Positions 1 through 8,679 of a stretch of DNA of 64,000 nucleotides are shown one piece after another (position 1 is the stretch's first letter; each line of letters begins with the position of its first letter). This DNA is from Bradyrhizobium quebecense. GTDB taxonomy: Bacteria; Pseudomonadota; Alphaproteobacteria; Rhizobiales; Xanthobacteraceae. The notes beneath the pieces are model-generated. The model searched no databases. It was not told where the DNA came from and saw only the letters and a list, made by a program, of their open reading frames with translations. A program made the position numbers and the translations under genes. Location of the stretch: positions 992,001 through 1,056,000 of the forward strand of contig NZ_CP088022.1 in NCBI RefSeq assembly GCF_013373795.3, read 5' to 3'.

Positions 1-1224
1 CACGCCAAGCTGTTGAACCGCGCCCGCCCGCTCTGGGAGTTCTACGTCTTCGAGGGCATGAAGGACAACGAGATCGGGCTCTATTCCAAGATGCACCACG
101 CCTGCATCGACGGCGGCGCCGGCGCGGCGCTGACCAGCATGATCTACGACCTCACGCCGGTGCCGCGGCAGATCGATCCGCCGAGTGCCAAAAAGGTCGC
201 GCAGGAGCCGCGCGACATCGCGGCCAATTTGATCGACGCCTATCAGCAGCTCTGGACCCAGCCGTTCGAAGCGGCCGCCACCGCGCAAAAGAGCCTGGAA
301 CTGCCGCGCTCCGGCAAGAGCGACCTCGGCTCGATCCTGTTCGACAATGCCATGTTCCAGATCGAGAGCGCGGTGAAGTTCGCGGGCTCCATGCCGACCA
401 TGCTCAAGAGCCTGTCCGACGTGGTCGCCAAGATCGCCGATCCCAGGTCGCGCGAGAGCCTGCAAGCGATGTCCTCGCCGCCGACCATCCTCAACAAGGC
501 GATCTCGTCGGAGCGCAGCTTTGCCGGCACCTCGATCTCGCTGTCGCGCGCCAAGGCGCTGGCGAAAGCATCGGGCGGCAAGCTCAACGACGTCGTGCTG
601 GCGCTCGCCTCGGGCGTGGTGCGGCGCTATCTGATCAGCCAGGGCGCGCTGCCGAACAAGTCGCTGACGGCAGGTGTGCCGATCTCGCTGCGCGAGGAAG
701 GCAACGCCGAATCCAACAACCAGGTGTTCGGTATGATCTGCTCGATCGCGACCGACGTCGAGGATCCGAAGAAGCGGCTCGAAACCATCATCGCGCAGTC
801 CACCAAGTCCAAGGAGATGTCGCATCCGCTGCGCGCCCTGGTGCCGCAGGTCTCCAACATCTCGCTGCTGGGCGCGCCGATCCTGGTGCAGATCATGGCG
901 CTGCTCTACAGCCGATCCGACCTGTCCAATGTGCTGCCGCCAGCCACCAACATCACGGTGTCGAACGTGCCGGGTCCGCGGCAGACGCTGTACGCGGCTG
1001 GCGCAGAGCTGCTGCACATCTTCCCGGTCTCGATCTCGACCCACGGGATCGCGCTCAACATCACCGTGCAGAGCTACCGCGATCAGCTTGATTTCGGCTT
1101 CATCGTCGGTGCCAACATCATTCCGCATGTGCAGGTGATGTGCGACATGCTGCCGCTCGAATTCGATGCACTCGAGGCGGCGTTCGCGCCGCCGCCTGCC
1201 GACATCAAGGGCGCGGCCGAATAG
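1..1224 (+). CDS. WS/DGAT-type acyltransferase, 5' truncated
   Basis: Wax ester synthase / diacylglycerol acyltransferase family, which moves an acyl group from acyl-CoA to a long-chain alcohol or diacylglycerol. The reading frame is open from the first base, so the start lies outside the window; about 407 codons are present. The family's catalytic HHxxxDG motif is seen as HHACIDG near nt 94-114, and the C-terminal half has the usual NVPGP segment near nt 964-978 of the DUF1298-type domain. The epoxide-hydrolase-like gene starts 11 nt downstream, so the two are probably co-transcribed. Substrate is unknown; many homologues in this group are uncharacterised. Confidence 0.85.
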   Translation, partial: HAKLLNRARPLWEFYVFEGMKDNEIGLYSKMHHACIDGGAGAALTSMIYDLTPVPRQIDPPSAKKVAQEPRDIAANLIDAYQQLWTQPFEAAATAQKSLELPRSGKSDLGSILFDNAMFQIESAVKFAGSMPTMLKSLSDVVAKIADPRSRESLQAMSSPPTILNKAISSERSFAGTSISLSRAKALAKASGGKLNDVVLALASGVVRRYLISQGALPNKSLTAGVPISLREEGNAESNNQVFGMICSIATDVEDPKKRLETIIAQSTKSKEMSHPLRALVPQVSNISLLGAPILVQIMALLYSRSDLSNVLPPATNITVSNVPGPRQTLYAAGAELLHIFPVSISTHGIALNITVQSYRDQLDFGFIVGANIIPHVQVMCDMLPLEFDALEAAFAPPPADIKGAAE

Positions 1225-1235
1225 GAATCCTGTCA

Positions 1236-2231
1236 ATGATCGAAATGCCACCGCTGCAGTTCGCCGAGACCAACGGCATCCGCATGGGGTTCTACGAAGC
1301 AGGCCCCAGGACCGACGCGCCGCCCGTGGTGCTGTGCCACGGCTGGCCTGAACTGGCGTTCTCCTGGCGCCACCAGATCAAGGCGTTGGGTGAAGCCGGC
1401 ATCCGGGTGATCGCCCCGGATCAGCGCGGCTATGGCGCGACCGACCGGCCGGAGCCGGTCGAGGCCTACGACATGGAGCACCTGACCGGCGATCTGGTCG
1501 GCCTGCTCGACCATCTCAAGATCGACAAGGCGATCTTCGTCGGTCACGACTGGGGCGGCTTTGTCGTCTGGCAGATGCCGCTCAGGCATCCTTCGCGGGT
1601 TGCCGGCGTCGTCGGCGTCAACACGCCGCATCTGAACCGCGCGCCGATGGACCCGATCGCGCTGTTCCGCCAGCGTTTCGGCGACCAGATGTACATCGTC
1701 CAGTTCCAGGATCCGGCGCGCGAGCCCGACCGCATCTTCGGCAGCCGCGTGGAGCAGACCTTCGACGCTTTCATGCGCAAGCCGGCGGCGCGCCCGCCGG
1801 GCACACCGGAGGAACAGCCGATCGCCGGCGTCGGCGCCTCGGCGCGGCTGAACCTGGCGTTCCCGCAGATGATCGCGAACTACGACGCCAAGCACGATCC
1901 GCGGACGCCGATCCTGTCGGCCGAGGAGAAGAAGGTGTTCGTCGACACCTTCAGCAAGACCGGGTTCACCGGCGGCATCAACTGGTATCGCAACTTCACC
2001 CGCAACTGGGAACGTTCGGCCGGGCTCGACCATCACGTGCGGGTGCCGTCGCTGATGATCATGGCGGAGAACGACGCGGTGCTGCCGCCGTCTGCCGCCG
2101 ATGGCATGGAGAAGCTGGTGCCGGACCTCGAAAAGTATCTGGTCCGCGACAGCGGCCATTGGACCCAGCAGGAAAAGCCGGACGAGGTCAGCGCCAAGCT
2201 GATTGAGTGGCGCAAGCGAAAATTCGGCTAG
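1236..2231 (+). CDS. Epoxide-hydrolase-like alpha/beta hydrolase
   Basis: A 331-residue soluble alpha/beta hydrolase. HGWP (residues 35-38) is the oxyanion-hole motif, GHDWGG carries the nucleophile Asp105, a GGINWYRN segment offers the cap-domain Tyr, and DSGHW near residue 310 gives the catalytic His. An Asp nucleophile with cap Tyr is the epoxide hydrolase pattern rather than an esterase, although haloalkane dehalogenases and fluoroacetate dehalogenases also use Asp. The ATG at 1236 follows the acyltransferase stop closely; an upstream in-frame extension only overlaps that gene. Lying directly before a CYP102 P450, it could hydrolyse epoxy fatty acids made by that enzyme (inference). Confidence 0.85.
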   Translation: MIEMPPLQFAETNGIRMGFYEAGPRTDAPPVVLCHGWPELAFSWRHQIKALGEAGIRVIAPDQRGYGATDRPEPVEAYDMEHLTGDLVGLLDHLKIDKAIFVGHDWGGFVVWQMPLRHPSRVAGVVGVNTPHLNRAPMDPIALFRQRFGDQMYIVQFQDPAREPDRIFGSRVEQTFDAFMRKPAARPPGTPEEQPIAGVGASARLNLAFPQMIANYDAKHDPRTPILSAEEKKVFVDTFSKTGFTGGINWYRNFTRNWERSAGLDHHVRVPSLMIMAENDAVLPPSAADGMEKLVPDLEKYLVRDSGHWTQQEKPDEVSAKLIEWRKRKFG

Positions 2232-2370
2232 GCGTCATCCTGAGGTGCGCGCCGGCTTCGGCGCGCCTCGAAGGATGAGGGGGACTGGAGCAAGCGGCCA
2301 TCCTTCGAGACGCGCGCGGTGCGCGCTCCTCGAGCAATAACGGCAAAGCCGTTATGCAGGGATGACGGCG
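2232..2370. repeat. Palindromic intergenic repeat, family A (divergent copy)
   Basis: Begins GTCATCCTGAGGTGCGCG and ends with the matching GGATGACG, with inner CCTCGAAGGATG / CCATCCTTCGAG blocks. The same outline occurs at 20982-21089 and 58590-58713. In this copy the distal part is altered and carries an extra small hairpin (AACGGCAAAGCCGTT). It fills nearly the whole gap before the CYP102 gene. Confidence 0.8.
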
Positions 2371-2393
2371 AGTAGTGAGGGGGCACTTCCGAG

Positions 2394-5300
2394 ATGGCGT
2401 CCGGCAACAGACTGAGTCCGATTCCGCATCCGCCGACGAAGCCGGTGGTCGGCAACATGCTGTCGCTGGACTCGACCGCGCCGGTGCAGCATCTGGTGAA
2501 GCTCTCCAAGGAGCTCGGGCCGATCTTCTGGCTCGACATGATGGGCGCGCCGATCGTGATCGTCTCCGGTCACGATCTGGTCGACGAGCTCTCCGACGAG
2601 AAGCGCTTCGACAAGGCGGTGCGCGGCTCGCTGCGCCGGGTGCGTGCGGTCGGCGGCGACGGGCTGTTCACCGCCGACACCAAGGAGCCGAACTGGAGCA
2701 AGGCGCACAACATCCTGATGCAGCCGTTCGGCAACCGCGCCATGCAGTCGTATCACCCGAGCATGGTCGATATCGCCGAGCAGCTGGTCAAGAAATGGGA
2801 GCGCCTCAACGCCGACGAGGAGATCGAGGTCGTCCACGACATGACGGCGCTGACCCTCGACACCATCGGGCTGTGCGGCTTCGACTACCGCTTCAATTCG
2901 TTCTACCGCCGCGACTACCACCCGTTCGTGGAATCGCTGGTGCGCTCGCTCGAGACCATCATGATGACCCGCGGCCTGCCGCTCGAGGGTCTGTGGATGC
3001 AGAAGCGGCGCAAGACGCTCGCCGACGACGTCGCCTTCATGAACAAGATGGTCGACGAGATCATCGCCGAACGTCGCGGCAATACCGACGTGACCAGCGA
3101 CAAGAAGGACATGCTGGCCGCGATGATGACCGGCGTCGATCGTGCCACCGGCGAGCAGCTCGACGACGTCAACATCCGCTATCAGATCAACACCTTCCTG
3201 ATCGCCGGCCACGAGACCACCAGCGGCCTGCTGTCGTGCACGATCTATGCGCTGTTGAAGCATCCCGAGGTGCTGAAGAAGGCCTATGAGGAGGTCGATC
3301 GCGTCCTTGGTCCCGACGTCGACGCGAGACCGACCTATCAGCAGGTGACGCAGCTCACCTACATCACCCAATGCCTCAAGGAAGCGCTGCGGCTGTGGCC
3401 GCCGGCGCCGGCCTATGGCATTGCGCCGCTCAACGACGAGACGATCGGCGGCAAGTACAAGCTCAAGAAGAACACCTTCATCACGATTCTGGTGATGGCG
3501 CTGCATCGCGATCCCTCGGTCTGGGGATCGAACCCTGACGTGTTCGATCCCGAGAATTTCAGCCGTGAGGCGGAAGCAAAACGCCCGATCAATGCCTGGA
3601 AGCCGTTCGGCAACGGCCAGCGCGCCTGCATCGGCCGCGGCTTTGCCATGCACGAGGCGGCGCTCGCGATCGGGATGATCCTGCAACGCTTCAGGCTGCT
3701 CGACGTGCATCGCTACCAGATGCACCTGAAGGAGACACTGACCGTCAAGCCCGACGGCTTCAGGATCAAGGTGCGGCGGCGCGACGACAAGGATCGCGGC
3801 GCGTTCGCCGGCAGCACGGGCGCCGTTGCGGCCGCGCCGAAGGCACCGCGCGCGCCGACCACGCGCCCCGGTCACAACACGCCGATGCTGGTGCTCTACG
3901 GCTCCAACCTCGGCTCGGCCGAGGAGCTGGCGACCCGCATGGCGGATCTGTCGGAGATCAACGGCTTCGCCACCCGGCTTGGTCCGCTGGACGACTATGT
4001 CGGCAAGCTGCCGGAGGAGGGCGGCGTCCTGATCATCTGCGCCTCCTACAACGGCGCGGCGCCCGACAATGCGACGCAATTCGTCAAATGGCTGGAAGGC
4101 GACCTGCCGAAGGATGCCTTCGCCAAGGTGCGCTACGCGGTGTTCGGCTGCGGCAACAGCGATTGGGCGGCGACCTACCAGTCGGTGCCGCGCTTCATCG
4201 ACGAGGAGCTGACCAAGCACGGCGCGCGCGCCGTCTATCCGCGCGGCGAGGGCGATGCGCGCAGCGATCTCGACGGCCAGTTCCAGAAATGGTTCCCGGA
4301 GGCCGCGAAGGTCGCGACCAAGGAATTCGGCATCGACTGGAATTTCACCCGCACCGCCGAGGACGAGCCGCTCTACGCGATCGAGCCGGTGGCGCAGGGC
4401 GCGGTCAACACCATCGTGACGCAGGGTGGCGCGGTGCCGATGAAGGTGCTCGCCAACAACGAGTTGCAGACCAAGGAAGGTGCCCATCCGTCGGAACGCT
4501 CGACCCGGCATATCGAGGTCGAGCTGCCGGCCAGCCTGAAATATCGCGTCGGCGATCATCTCAGCGTGGTGCCGCGCAACGATCCGACCCTGGTCGATTC
4601 CGTTGCGCGCCGGTTCGGCTTCCTGCCGGCCGACCAGATCCGTCTGCAGGTGTCGGAAGGCCGCCGCGCGCAACTGCCGGTCGGCAACGCCGTGTCGGTC
4701 GGGCGGCTGCTCACCGAGTTCGTCGAGTTGCAGCAGGTCGCGACCCGCAAGCAGATCCAGATCATGGCCGAGCACACCCGATGCCCGGTGACCAAGCCGA
4801 AGCTGATGGCCTATGTCGGCGACGATGAGGCTTCCGCCGGGCGCTATCGCGCCGAGGTGCTGGCCAGGCGCAAATCGGTGTTCGACCTGCTCGAGGAATA
4901 TCCGGCCTGCGAGCTGCCGTTCCACCTTTACCTCGAGATGCTGTCGCTGCTGGCACCGCGCTATTACTCGATCTCGTCGTCTCCGGCCGGCGAGGCGCAG
5001 CGCTGCAGCGTCACCGTCGGCGTCGTCGAGGCGCCCGCGAGCTCTGGCCGCGGCATCTACAAGGGCGTCTGCTCGAACTATCTGGCGCGCCGCCGCGCCG
5101 GCGACACCATCCATGCCACGATCAAGGAGACCAAGGCCGGCTTCCGCCTGCCTGACGACAACGCCGTGCCGATCATCATGATCGGGCCGGGCACCGGGCT
5201 CGCACCGTTCCGCGGCTTCCTGCAGGAGCGCGCCGCGCGCAAGGCAAAAGGCGCGACGCTGGGCCCTGCGATGCTGTTCTTCGGCTGCCGCCATCCGGAG

Positions 5301-5627
5301 CAGGACTTCATCTATGCGGACGAGCTGAAGGCGTTCGCCGCCGATGGCGTCGGTGAACTCCACACCGCCTTCTCGCGCGCCGACGGGCCGAAGACCTATG
5401 TGCAGCATCTCGTCGCCGCGCAGAAGGATCGGGTCTGGGAACTGATCGAGAAGGGCGCGATCGTCTATGTCTGCGGCGACGGCGGCAAGATGGAGCCCGA
5501 CGTCAAGGCGACCCTGATGTCGATCTATCGCGACCGCACCGGTGTCGACACTGGCGCCGCCGCGCGCTGGATCGAGGAGATGGGAACCAGGAACCGCTAC
5601 GTGCTCGACGTCTGGGCCGGAGGCTAG
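2394..5627 (+). CDS. Self-sufficient cytochrome P450 / NADPH-P450 reductase fusion (CYP102 family)
   Basis: A 1,077-residue P450 BM3-type enzyme expected to hydroxylate, and sometimes epoxidise, medium to long fatty acids using NADPH and O2 in the cytosol. The heme domain (about 1-465) shows AGHETT (271-276, I helix), the ExxR pair E330/R333, and FGNGQRACIG with heme ligand Cys412. An Ala/Pro-rich linker (about 466-495) leads to a flavodoxin domain starting MLVLYGSNLGSAEE (about 498), then an FAD/NADPH reductase half with RYYSISSSP and CGDGGKMEPDV motifs. Length matches characterised CYP102A enzymes. The ATG follows a repeat, so the gene probably has its own promoter or reads through from upstream. 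Confidence 0.96.
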   Translation: MASGNRLSPIPHPPTKPVVGNMLSLDSTAPVQHLVKLSKELGPIFWLDMMGAPIVIVSGHDLVDELSDEKRFDKAVRGSLRRVRAVGGDGLFTADTKEPNWSKAHNILMQPFGNRAMQSYHPSMVDIAEQLVKKWERLNADEEIEVVHDMTALTLDTIGLCGFDYRFNSFYRRDYHPFVESLVRSLETIMMTRGLPLEGLWMQKRRKTLADDVAFMNKMVDEIIAERRGNTDVTSDKKDMLAAMMTGVDRATGEQLDDVNIRYQINTFLIAGHETTSGLLSCTIYALLKHPEVLKKAYEEVDRVLGPDVDARPTYQQVTQLTYITQCLKEALRLWPPAPAYGIAPLNDETIGGKYKLKKNTFITILVMALHRDPSVWGSNPDVFDPENFSREAEAKRPINAWKPFGNGQRACIGRGFAMHEAALAIGMILQRFRLLDVHRYQMHLKETLTVKPDGFRIKVRRRDDKDRGAFAGSTGAVAAAPKAPRAPTTRPGHNTPMLVLYGSNLGSAEELATRMADLSEINGFATRLGPLDDYVGKLPEEGGVLIICASYNGAAPDNATQFVKWLEGDLPKDAFAKVRYAVFGCGNSDWAATYQSVPRFIDEELTKHGARAVYPRGEGDARSDLDGQFQKWFPEAAKVATKEFGIDWNFTRTAEDEPLYAIEPVAQGAVNTIVTQGGAVPMKVLANNELQTKEGAHPSERSTRHIEVELPASLKYRVGDHLSVVPRNDPTLVDSVARRFGFLPADQIRLQVSEGRRAQLPVGNAVSVGRLLTEFVELQQVATRKQIQIMAEHTRCPVTKPKLMAYVGDDEASAGRYRAEVLARRKSVFDLLEEYPACELPFHLYLEMLSLLAPRYYSISSSPAGEAQRCSVTVGVVEAPASSGRGIYKGVCSNYLARRRAGDTIHATIKETKAGFRLPDDNAVPIIMIGPGTGLAPFRGFLQERAARKAKGATLGPAMLFFGCRHPEQDFIYADELKAFAADGVGELHTAFSRADGPKTYVQHLVAAQKDRVWELIEKGAIVYVCGDGGKMEPDVKATLMSIYRDRTGVDTGAAARWIEEMGTRNRYVLDVWAGG

Positions 5628-5672
5628 CCGCGCGCCTTCGGCAAGCGTGCCGGCCATGCTACAAGCCGCCGC

Positions 5673-6347
5673 ATGATTCCCTGGGAAAAGATCGATACCG
5701 CGCGCATTCCTGGCACCGAAGGTGAATTGCGCCTGATGCGGCGCGGCCGCGAGTTCTCGATCATGCTCGGCACTAACGAGCTGATGAACAGCCGTCTGTC
5801 GGGCTCGGAAGCCGCGCTGGCGACGCTCGCCGCAAAGAAGATCGAGAAGGTCGCACGGCCGCGTTTTCTCATCGGCGGCCTCGGCATGGGCTTCACGCTG
5901 CGGGCGGCGCTCACCGTGCTTGGACCCGAGGCGGAAATCGTGGTGGCCGAGCTGGTGCCGGCAGTAGTCGCTTGGGCGAGGGGCCCGATGGCCGAGATCT
6001 TCGGCGACAGCCTGAACGATCCCCGCGTGAGCGTGCAGGAGGTCGATGTCGCCGATGTGATCGAGCGCAATCCGCGCACCTACGATGCCATTCTCCTCGA
6101 TGTCGATAACGGCCCGGAAGGCCTGACCCGCAAGGCCAATGACGCGCTGTATGACATCTCAGGACTCAAGATCGCCCACACGGCGCTGCAGCGCGGCGGC
6201 GTGCTCGCCGTCTGGTCGTCCGGTCCGAACGCCAAGTTCCCGAAATCGCTGTCCCGCGCCGGGTTCGCCGTCAACGAAGTCGCCGTCCGCGCCACCGGCC
6301 AAGGCCGCGGCGTGCGCCACGTGATCTGGATCGCGGTCAAGGAGTAG
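5673..6347 (+). CDS. Spermidine-synthase-like SAM-fold protein
   Basis: A 224-residue protein with a Rossmann methyltransferase-like core. FLIGGLGMGFTLRAAL (about 67-82) is the nucleotide-binding loop, VVAELVPAVVAWA follows at strand 2, and AILLDVDNGPEG (about 136-147) is the acidic motif seen in spermidine synthase relatives. It is shorter than true spermidine synthases, lacks an obvious N-terminal beta domain, and such stand-alone proteins are usually annotated only by fold. It starts 45 nt after the CYP102 gene. I cannot name its substrate. Confidence 0.75.
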   Translation: MIPWEKIDTARIPGTEGELRLMRRGREFSIMLGTNELMNSRLSGSEAALATLAAKKIEKVARPRFLIGGLGMGFTLRAALTVLGPEAEIVVAELVPAVVAWARGPMAEIFGDSLNDPRVSVQEVDVADVIERNPRTYDAILLDVDNGPEGLTRKANDALYDISGLKIAHTALQRGGVLAVWSSGPNAKFPKSLSRAGFAVNEVAVRATGQGRGVRHVIWIAVKE

Positions 6348-6469
6348 CAGGCGCCGCTATTGCGACGCAGCAGGACCTCCAGAAGCGCCGTTCGGTTCGA
6401 TTGTGTTGAAAATCGAGGGCCGTTGGGTTTCACTCGCGGCACCGAAGCCTCGAGCCCTTGGTCTGTCGG

Positions 6470-7357
6470 ATGCAGGCGACGTCGAATTTTGGGGTGCAGG
6501 AGACGCACGGGATCCTGGACCGTTTCCAGGCCGAATTCCGCGGCTCGAGCGAAGGGCTCGGCTGGTCGTCCGCGTATGCCTCGGTCCAGCGTGAGCGGCC
6601 GTTTGACGGGCACTTCCACGCGCTCTCCGACAATCTGATGGTGTTGCACCGGGGTGGCCCGGTCGACATCACCTATGTGATGGACGGCAAGTCGGTTGCC
6701 CGGCAGATCCCGCGCGGAGGGGTGTTCTTCCTGCCGGCCGGGCACGCCTGCAACGTGGTGCTGCGCGAGGCGCTGGAATCCACCCACATCTATCTGCGCT
6801 CCGATCTGTTCGCGGGCCGGGACGGGGCGGCGAGCCTGATCGGTGGGCTCTCGCCGATGCTCGGCGATCAGGATGCGGTGCTGGAGCATCTCGCCGCGGC
6901 GATCGGCGACACCATCACCGGCGGCCTGCCGGCTTCGTCGCTGTTCGTCGATCCGATCGCGCAGGCGATCGCCAACCGCTTCGTCGCGATCAATTTCCAC
7001 AAGCCGAGCGTGGAGGCCGGCAAGCATCCGAACCTGCTGAGCGTCAGGCAGATGGCGCGCATCCGCGAATTCGTCGACGCCAATCTCGATAGCGATATCC
7101 GGCTCGACCAACTGGCGGAGCTGTGCGGCCGCAGCACCGAATATTTCGTGCGCCTGTTCAAGGCGACCAGCGGCGTCTCGCCCTACCAATACGTGCTCAA
7201 TCTGCGCATCGAGCGCGCCAGGGCGCTGCTCGCCGACGAGACGCAGAGCCTCGCCGATATCGCGCTGGCCTGCGGCTTCTCCCATCAGGAGCACTTCACC
7301 CGCATGTTCCGCCGCTTCACCGGCGTGACGCCGGGGCGATACCGGCGCAGCCATTAG
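6470..7357 (+). CDS. AraC-family transcriptional regulator
   Basis: A 295-residue regulator with an N-terminal cupin-like sensing region (roughly 1-170) and a C-terminal double helix-turn-helix (about 195-295). The second DNA-binding part shows the family signature SLADIALACGFSHQEHFTRMFRRFTGVTP in pieces such as ALACGFSHQEHF and FTGVTPGRYRR. The ATG at 6470 gives a normal length; an in-frame TTG lies four codons upstream. It points towards the maleylacetate reductase gene, and tandem 21-bp repeats in the gap are its likely binding sites. It probably activates the hydroxyquinol operon in response to a pathway aromatic. Confidence 0.9.
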   Translation: MQATSNFGVQETHGILDRFQAEFRGSSEGLGWSSAYASVQRERPFDGHFHALSDNLMVLHRGGPVDITYVMDGKSVARQIPRGGVFFLPAGHACNVVLREALESTHIYLRSDLFAGRDGAASLIGGLSPMLGDQDAVLEHLAAAIGDTITGGLPASSLFVDPIAQAIANRFVAINFHKPSVEAGKHPNLLSVRQMARIREFVDANLDSDIRLDQLAELCGRSTEYFVRLFKATSGVSPYQYVLNLRIERARALLADETQSLADIALACGFSHQEHFTRMFRRFTGVTPGRYRRSH

Positions 7358-7402
7358 CGGGCGGCTCGGACGGGCGGGGGCGCTAGCGCCAAGCCTACGG
7401 AT

Positions 7403-7444
7403 GATTTTTCCGGTTTCGTGCAGATTTTCTCCGGTTTCGTGCAG
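7403..7444 (+). promoter_or_regulatory. Tandem 21-bp direct repeats, likely AraC-family operator
   Basis: Two head-to-tail copies share the 15-bp core TCCGGTTTCGTGCAG at 7409-7423 and 7430-7444. Their spacing of exactly 21 bp puts both on the same face of the helix, as is typical for AraC-family half-sites. They sit between the AraC gene and the ATG at 7521, leaving about 75 bp for a promoter. Confidence 0.72.
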
Positions 7445-7520
7445 GCGCGCCGTAGCCGATCGCCGCTAGCTTTCTCCCAACAAGACGAGATTGCCGGTTC
7501 GCCGGCTTGGGAGAAATGCC

Positions 7521-8654
7521 ATGAGTGTCGCGATGCCGGATGCCGGAGGCGCATCCATTGCGTCCGTTGCGGCGGCCGGTGATGCCGGCCAGGGCACCTT
7601 TGCCTATTGCTCGCAGCAATATCGCGTGGTGTTCGGCACCGGCACCTCGGCGCGGCTTGGCGAGGAGAGCGAGCGGCTTGGCATCAAGCGGGCGCTGGTG
7701 CTGACCACGAGCGAGCAGCGGGACCTCGGGCGCCGGCTCGGCGCAGGCCTCGGCGACAGGCTCGCCGGACTTTTTGCAGGCGCACGCATGCATACGCCGG
7801 TCGAGGTCACCAATGAAGCGCTTCGCATGGTGGAGTCCCGCGACATCGATGGGCTGGTGGCGATCGGCGGCGGCTCGACGGTCGGGCTCGGCAAGGCGCT
7901 GTCGCTGCGCACCGGGTTGCCGCACATCGCGATGCCGACCACTTATGCCGGTTCGGAGATGACGCCGATCCTCGGCGAGACCAGCAACGGCATCAAGACC
8001 ACGCAGCATTCCCAGGATCTGGTGCCGGACACCGTCATCTACGACGTCGATCTCACCGTCAGCCTGCCGCCGCACATCTCCGCCGCCAGCGGCTTGAACG
8101 CAATCGCGCATGCCGTCGAGGCGCTTTATGCGCCTGATGCCAACCCGCTGACCTCGCTGATGGCGGAGGACGGCATCGCCGCGCTCGCCCGCGCATTGCC
8201 GCGCATCATGAGGGCGCCTGCCGATCCCGGCGCCCGCCGCGACGCGCTCTATGGCGCGTGGCTATGCGGCGTCTGCCTCGGTGCCGTCGGGATGTCGCTG
8301 CACCACAAGCTCTGCCACGTGCTGGGCGGCATGTTCAACCTGCCGCATGCCGAAACCCACGCAATCGTGCTGCCCCATGCGGCTGCCTACAACGCCGCCG
8401 CGGCGCCGGAGGCGATGAGCCGGATTGCGCGCGCGTTGGGTACGACGGATGCGCCGCGAGCGCTGTTCGACCTCGCGTGCCGGCTCGCGCTGCCGCGCCG
8501 ACTGGCCGACATCGGAATGCCCGAGGACGGCATCGCGCGCGCTGCCGAGATGGCGGTGCGCAACCCCTATGCCAATCCAAGACCTGTCGAGCGCGTCGCG
8601 ATCCAGGACCTGATCGCGGCAGCCTGGCGCGGCGATGCGCCCGTGCAGCACTGA
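7521..8654 (+). CDS. Maleylacetate reductase
   Basis: A 377-residue iron-containing-alcohol-dehydrogenase-fold enzyme that reduces maleylacetate to 3-oxoadipate with NAD(P)H, the last special step of hydroxyquinol degradation. The nucleotide loop GGGSTVGLGKA and the segments PTTYAGSEMTPILGET and HHKLCHVLGG (the metal-site region in this fold) are all present. The ATG at 7521 is preferred over an in-frame start ten codons upstream because family members begin near there. The partner hydroxyquinol 1,2-dioxygenase begins 25 nt downstream, which makes the assignment firm. Confidence 0.93.
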   Translation: MSVAMPDAGGASIASVAAAGDAGQGTFAYCSQQYRVVFGTGTSARLGEESERLGIKRALVLTTSEQRDLGRRLGAGLGDRLAGLFAGARMHTPVEVTNEALRMVESRDIDGLVAIGGGSTVGLGKALSLRTGLPHIAMPTTYAGSEMTPILGETSNGIKTTQHSQDLVPDTVIYDVDLTVSLPPHISAASGLNAIAHAVEALYAPDANPLTSLMAEDGIAALARALPRIMRAPADPGARRDALYGAWLCGVCLGAVGMSLHHKLCHVLGGMFNLPHAETHAIVLPHAAAYNAAAAPEAMSRIARALGTTDAPRALFDLACRLALPRRLADIGMPEDGIARAAEMAVRNPYANPRPVERVAIQDLIAAAWRGDAPVQH

Positions 8655-8679
8655 CATCTCAAGATCAAAGGACAACACG

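Noticed and set aside
2352..5657. Open frame of 1,101 codons on the minus strand opposite the CYP102 gene
   Set aside because: It is an Arg/Ala/Asp-rich antisense frame typical of high-GC DNA, and the plus strand holds a full P450-reductase fusion with all motifs.
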